Below are positions 4,946 through 7,679 of a DNA stretch of 7,679 nucleotides, piece after piece. Made by a program: the position numbers and the translations under genes. Origin of the DNA: Alphaproteobacteria bacterium. Lineage in GTDB: Bacteria; Pseudomonadota; Alphaproteobacteria; UBA8366. The stretch covers positions 1 to 7,679 of the forward strand of contig JASLSL010000145.1 in the NCBI GenBank assembly GCA_030743445.1, read 5' to 3'. Numbering within the stretch: the stretch's first letter is position 1; each line of letters begins with the position of its first letter. The notes under the pieces were generated by a model. That model did not search any database. It had not been told where the DNA came from and saw only the letters and a list, made by a program, of their open reading frames with translations.

Positions 4946-5842
4946 ATGAGCGAGAACCAGACCCTGGGTTTCATCGGCCTCGGCGTGATGGGCGTGCCGA
5001 TGTGCCGCAATCTCGCCGAGAAATCGAACGAACCGGTCGTCGCCTACGATATCCGCCAGGAGCCGATCGTGGCCCTCGCCGAGCATGGTGTGGACAACGG
5101 CGAGTCGATCGCCGGCGTGGCGGCGACGGCCGACATCATTTTCCTCTCCTTGCCGGGCGAGCCCCAGGTTCGCGCCGTCTGTCTCGAGCCCGGCGGGGTG
5201 CTGGAGCACTGCCGCGAGGGCCAGACCGTGGTCGACACCTCCTCGGTGCCGCCGGGCCTGTCGCGCGAGCTGGCCGAAGCCTTCGCCCGGCACGGGGTCG
5301 ATTTCGCCGACGCGCCGGTCGCCCGGACCCGTCAGGCGGCCCACGACGGGACGCTGGCCATCACTGTCGGCGGCAGCGACCATGTGGTCGCCCGCATCCG
5401 CCCCTACCTCGAGTGCATGGGCACCGAGATCACCCATTGCGGCGAGGTCGGCGCCGGCGAGGTGCTGAAGCTGATGAACAACATGATCGTGATGGAGATC
5501 GTCAACGCGATCGGCGAGGCGCTGGCGATCGGCCGGCGCGCCGGGGTCGACGGGCAATTGCTGTTCGAGACGCTGGCCAAGGGCTCGGCCGACAGCTTCG
5601 TGCTGCGCAGCCACGGCCTCAAGCACATGGTCCCGGGCGACTTCCCCGAGCAGGCCTTTCCGGTGACCTATGCCCTGAAGGATTTGACCTACGCCCTGGC
5701 GCTAGCGGACGAGCTCGGCGTCGACGCGGCCGGCGCCAAACACGTGAAGGAGTTGCTGGAGCAGGCGATCGAGGCCGGCTACAGCGAGCAATACTACCCC
5801 GTGATCCAAAAAATCATCGACCCGGACAGCGCCGCCGCATGA
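4946..5842 (+). CDS. NAD-dependent beta-hydroxyacid dehydrogenase, 3-hydroxyisobutyrate dehydrogenase family (298 aa)
   Basis: The family oxidises 3-hydroxy acids to semialdehydes or keto acids, or runs in reverse. The Rossmann motif is FIGLGVMG (9-16). Asp35 at the end of the second strand (VVAYD) suggests NAD rather than NADP. Further landmarks are VVDTSS (95-100), the substrate loop DAPVARTR (122-129) followed by DGTLAI, the catalytic lysine block GEVLKLMNN with Lys175, and the C-domain ALKD (243-246). The usual loop is DAPVSGG; here SGG is replaced by ART, indicating a subfamily with a different carboxylate or side-chain pocket. The length is normal. The start is set by AAAGGAGG. The stop overlaps the MFS start as ATGA. 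With divergent lactonase-like genes, a role in oxidising a ring-opened hydroxyacid is plausible but inferred; reductase activity on a semialdehyde is an alternative. Confidence 0.88.
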   Translation: MSENQTLGFIGLGVMGVPMCRNLAEKSNEPVVAYDIRQEPIVALAEHGVDNGESIAGVAATADIIFLSLPGEPQVRAVCLEPGGVLEHCREGQTVVDTSSVPPGLSRELAEAFARHGVDFADAPVARTRQAAHDGTLAITVGGSDHVVARIRPYLECMGTEITHCGEVGAGEVLKLMNNMIVMEIVNAIGEALAIGRRAGVDGQLLFETLAKGSADSFVLRSHGLKHMVPGDFPEQAFPVTYALKDLTYALALADELGVDAAGAKHVKELLEQAIEAGYSEQYYPVIQKIIDPDSAAA

Positions 5843-7047
5843 CCGCCGGCCGCACGCTGTCGCTGATCCTGGTGACCGCGGCCGGCGTCGCGGCGGTGGC
5901 GCTGTGGTTTTCCGCCTCGGCCGTGGTGCCGGCGCTGAAATCGCAGGAAGGGCTCGACGACTTCACCGCGTCGTTGTTTTCGAGCGCGGTCCAGATCGGC
6001 TTCGTCTGCGGCACCCTCGCCAGCGCCATATTGGGGCTCGCCGACCGGCTCGACATGCGGCGGTTCTTCGCCATCAGCACGGTGATTGCCGCCACCGCCA
6101 ACGCGGCGATCCTGCTGTTCGAGCCCGGCTCGCCCGTGGTCATCGCGATGCGCTTCGTCACCGGCGCCTGCATGGCCGGGATCTATCCGGTCGCCATGAA
6201 GATCGTGACGACCTGGGCCAAGGGCGACATGGGGCTGCTGGTCGGGTTGGTGGTCGGCGCGGTCACCCTGGGCTCGGCGGTGCCGCACCTCTTCAACGCG
6301 CTCGCCGGGATCGACTGGCAGGCGACCCTGATCACCGCCTCGCTCTCGGCCTATTCGGCGGCGGCGATGATCATGTTCGTCGGCATCGGCCCCAATCTCG
6401 GCAAGTCGCCGCCCTTCGACCCGCATCTCGCGTTGCAGGCTTGGCGCATCAAGTCGCTGCGGTTCGCCAACCTCGGCTATCTCGGCCATATGTGGGAGCT
6501 CTATGCGATGTGGGTCTGGGTCGGGGTGTTCCTCTATGCCAGCTTCAAGCTGTCGATGGTGGACCAGGACGCACTCGTATATGCGTCGCTCGGCACCTTC
6601 GGCGCGGTCGGCATGGGGGCGATCGGCGCGATCGCGGCCGGGCTCGCGGCCGACCGGCTCGGCCGGACCACGATTACCATCGCCTCGATGGCGGTGAGCG
6701 GCGCCTGCTCGCTCGTGGTCGGGTTTCTGTTCGGCGCCAGCCCGATCCTGCTCATCGGTTTGTGCCTGATCTGGGGCTTCGCGATCGTCGCCGATTCGGC
6801 CCAGTTCTCGGCCAGCGTCGCCGAGCTCTCCGACCCCTCGCTGATCGGCACCATGCTGACGGTGCAGACCGGGGCCGGGTTCCTGCTGACCTTGGCGACC
6901 ATCCACTTGATCCCGCCGCTCGTCGAGATGGTCAGCTGGCGCTATGCCTTCGCCTTCCTGGCGATCGGGCCGGTGGTCGGCATTTGGGGCATGGCGCGGC
7001 TCCGCGCCATACCGGAATCTCTCAAGCTCGCGAACGGACGGCGCTAG
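5839..7047 (+). CDS. Major facilitator superfamily transporter (402 aa)
   Basis: This inner-membrane protein has about 12 hydrophobic segments in two halves. A motif-A-like loop, GLADRLDMRR (66-75), lies between helices 2 and 3, and its counterpart GLAADRLGR (268-276) is in the second half. Each half starts with strongly hydrophobic helices (about 8-30 and 214-236), and the central cytoplasmic loop runs from about 184 to 208. RFVTGACMAGIYP (105-117) is typical MFS helix-4 sequence. Length is normal and no disruption is seen. The ATG overlaps the dehydrogenase stop and lacks its own Shine-Dalgarno, so expression is coupled. The substrate is not recognisable; position suggests uptake of the compound handled by the dehydrogenase and the lactonase-like enzymes, though export cannot be excluded. 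The frame is open upstream through the whole dehydrogenase gene, but that part is shadow. Confidence 0.88.
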   Translation: MTAGRTLSLILVTAAGVAAVALWFSASAVVPALKSQEGLDDFTASLFSSAVQIGFVCGTLASAILGLADRLDMRRFFAISTVIAATANAAILLFEPGSPVVIAMRFVTGACMAGIYPVAMKIVTTWAKGDMGLLVGLVVGAVTLGSAVPHLFNALAGIDWQATLITASLSAYSAAAMIMFVGIGPNLGKSPPFDPHLALQAWRIKSLRFANLGYLGHMWELYAMWVWVGVFLYASFKLSMVDQDALVYASLGTFGAVGMGAIGAIAAGLAADRLGRTTITIASMAVSGACSLVVGFLFGASPILLIGLCLIWGFAIVADSAQFSASVAELSDPSLIGTMLTVQTGAGFLLTLATIHLIPPLVEMVSWRYAFAFLAIGPVVGIWGMARLRAIPESLKLANGRR

Positions 7048-7049
7048 TC

Positions 7050-7153
7050 ACCCCCCTCCCTAACCCACCCCCTCAAGGGGGGAGGGGACAATTTTGCGGC
7101 AAGCGACTACTTCCCCCCTCCCCTACGAGGGAGGGGGCTAGGGGGAGGGGGGC
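7050..7153. repeat. G/C-tract palindromic intergenic repeat between convergent genes
   Basis: The gap between the MFS gene and the alpha/beta hydrolase is built of C-tracts then G-tracts. An outer pair (7050-7074, with CCCTCCCTAACCC, against the complement of 7129-7153, with GGCTAGGGGGAGG) encloses two inner hairpins. The second hairpin is a 9-bp stem, CCCCCTCCC (7114-7122) with GGGAGGGGG (7129-7137), around a 6-base loop. The whole could form a cruciform. It has the look of a dispersed intergenic repeat, but only one copy is present here. Confidence 0.65.
7053..7095 (+). terminator. Candidate intrinsic terminator after the MFS gene
   Basis: Six bases after the MFS stop, CCCCTCC (7053-7059) pairs with GGAGGGG (7081-7087), and inside it CCCCC (7068-7072) pairs with GGGGG (7077-7081 or one base shifted). 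ACAATTTT follows. The T-run is short, so termination may be partial. The opposite-strand hairpin at 7114-7137 could do the same for the converging hydrolase. Confidence 0.5.
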
Positions 7154-7170
7154 CAACTAAATTGAAGACG

Positions 7171-7679
7171 CTAGCCCAGGTCCATCTGCTTCAGGATCAC
7201 TTGGGTCAGCGGATCGTCGGGGCTCGCCATGCCGTCGACGATGGTGAAATGGTCCGCGCCCGGCAGTTCGAAATATTCGACCGCGGCACCTTTCGCCTTC
7301 CAGTCCGCCGCGAAATCGCGCGACTGACGGGTGAACTCGCCGAGCTCGCCGGCGCCGGCACAGACCACGAGCGGGGCGTCGGTCGCGGGCGACAGCAGCG
7401 CCGGGCTGTTGGCCAGCGCTTCGGCCTCGTCCATGCGGAGATCGCTGTTCATCGAAACGCCGAGCAGGGGCTCGAGCTCGAACACGCCGCTGATCGCGAT
7501 ACCGGATTTGACCAGATCGACCGGCAGGTCGTCGCCAAAGGCGGGCCAGTCGGTCGCCATCAGCATCGCCACGAGATGTCCACCCGCCGAATGCCCCGAG
7601 ATGTGGATGCGGTTCGGGTCGGCGCCGAACTCGGCGGCGTTGCGCCACAGCCAGGCCGAGGCGGCCCGCTGCTGGCGCA
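7171..7679 (-). CDS. Alpha/beta hydrolase (esterase / kynurenine formamidase-like), C-terminal 168 residues
   Basis: The 5' part lies beyond the window. In the visible fragment the nucleophile elbow is ISGHSAGGH, with Ser at fragment residue 30 (codon 7588-7590), preceded by WLWRNAAEFGADPNRIH, a standard lead-in for the Aes/BD-FAE group that includes kynurenine formamidases. The catalytic His is expected in GADHFTIVD at fragment residue 143. The acid is probably in the AGAGELGEF strand-loop (about 108-115), where Glu residues stand instead of the more usual Asp. It is a cytoplasmic hydrolase of carboxylic esters or amides; the substrate is not known. The stop is TAG 7171-7173. The gene converges on the MFS gene, so it belongs to a different transcript, though it could serve the same pathway. 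Confidence 0.85.
   Translation of the reverse strand, partial: RQQRAASAWLWRNAAEFGADPNRIHISGHSAGGHLVAMLMATDWPAFGDDLPVDLVKSGIAISGVFELEPLLGVSMNSDLRMDEAEALANSPALLSPATDAPLVVCAGAGELGEFTRQSRDFAADWKAKGAAVEYFELPGADHFTIVDGMASPDDPLTQVILKQMDLG

Noticed and set aside
3984..5626. Long N-terminal extensions of MBL2 and MBL3
   Set aside because: These parts are reverse or shifted readings of MBL3 and of the dehydrogenase; MBL2 has a clear ribosome binding site at 3993-3997 and family homology begins only near YEVYAI.
4825..5838. Extension of the MFS gene upstream through the dehydrogenase
   Set aside because: It is a shifted reading of the dehydrogenase gene; the membrane protein begins at ATG 5839 with an ATGA overlap.
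5794..6906. Minus-strand open frame opposite the MFS gene
   Set aside because: It is hydrophilic Arg/Asp/Glu/Gly-rich antisense sequence without start signals or domain resemblance.

Overview
The window is GC-rich DNA of alphaproteobacterial character (my inference from codon use, the trxB N-terminus and the bidomain ChrA; no RNA gene is present to confirm it). Nearly all of it is coding. Only two AT-rich islands, at 205-329 and 2224-2345, break the composition.

Layout. On the minus strand, read right to left, there are two compact operons and then the start of trxB. Operon A (4858 to 2344) holds three tandem paralogues of a metallo-beta-lactamase-fold, AHL-lactonase-like hydrolase, here called MBL3, MBL2 and MBL1. 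Operon B (2066 to 355) holds a single-domain rhodanese translationally coupled (ATGA overlap) to a two-domain chromate transporter, ChrA. The first 39 codons of thioredoxin reductase lie at 117-1. On the plus strand, diverging from operon A across an 87-bp gap, are a beta-hydroxyacid dehydrogenase (4946-5842) and a coupled MFS transporter (5839-7047). A G/C-tract palindrome at 7050-7153 separates these from a converging, 5'-truncated alpha/beta hydrolase (7171-7679).

The two AT-rich islands are copies of one element of about 122-125 bp in opposite orientations. Each end is itself a palindrome (AATGGGGAC-N-GTCCCCATT), and the whole element is a long imperfect inverted repeat. It resembles a non-autonomous REP/REPIN- or MITE-like element. 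The copies bracket the rhodanese-chrA operon, and one of them overlaps the stop codon of MBL1.

Possible joint function (inference): the dehydrogenase, the transporter, the three lactonase-like enzymes and perhaps the alpha/beta hydrolase look like a small catabolic island. In this reading a lactone or ester is imported, hydrolysed to a hydroxyacid and oxidised. The substrate cannot be read from the sequence. The rhodanese-ChrA pair would be a separate oxyanion/sulfur-handling unit. The most unusual items are the tandem triplication of the lactonase family with a shared change at a catalytic position, and the paired palindromic elements.
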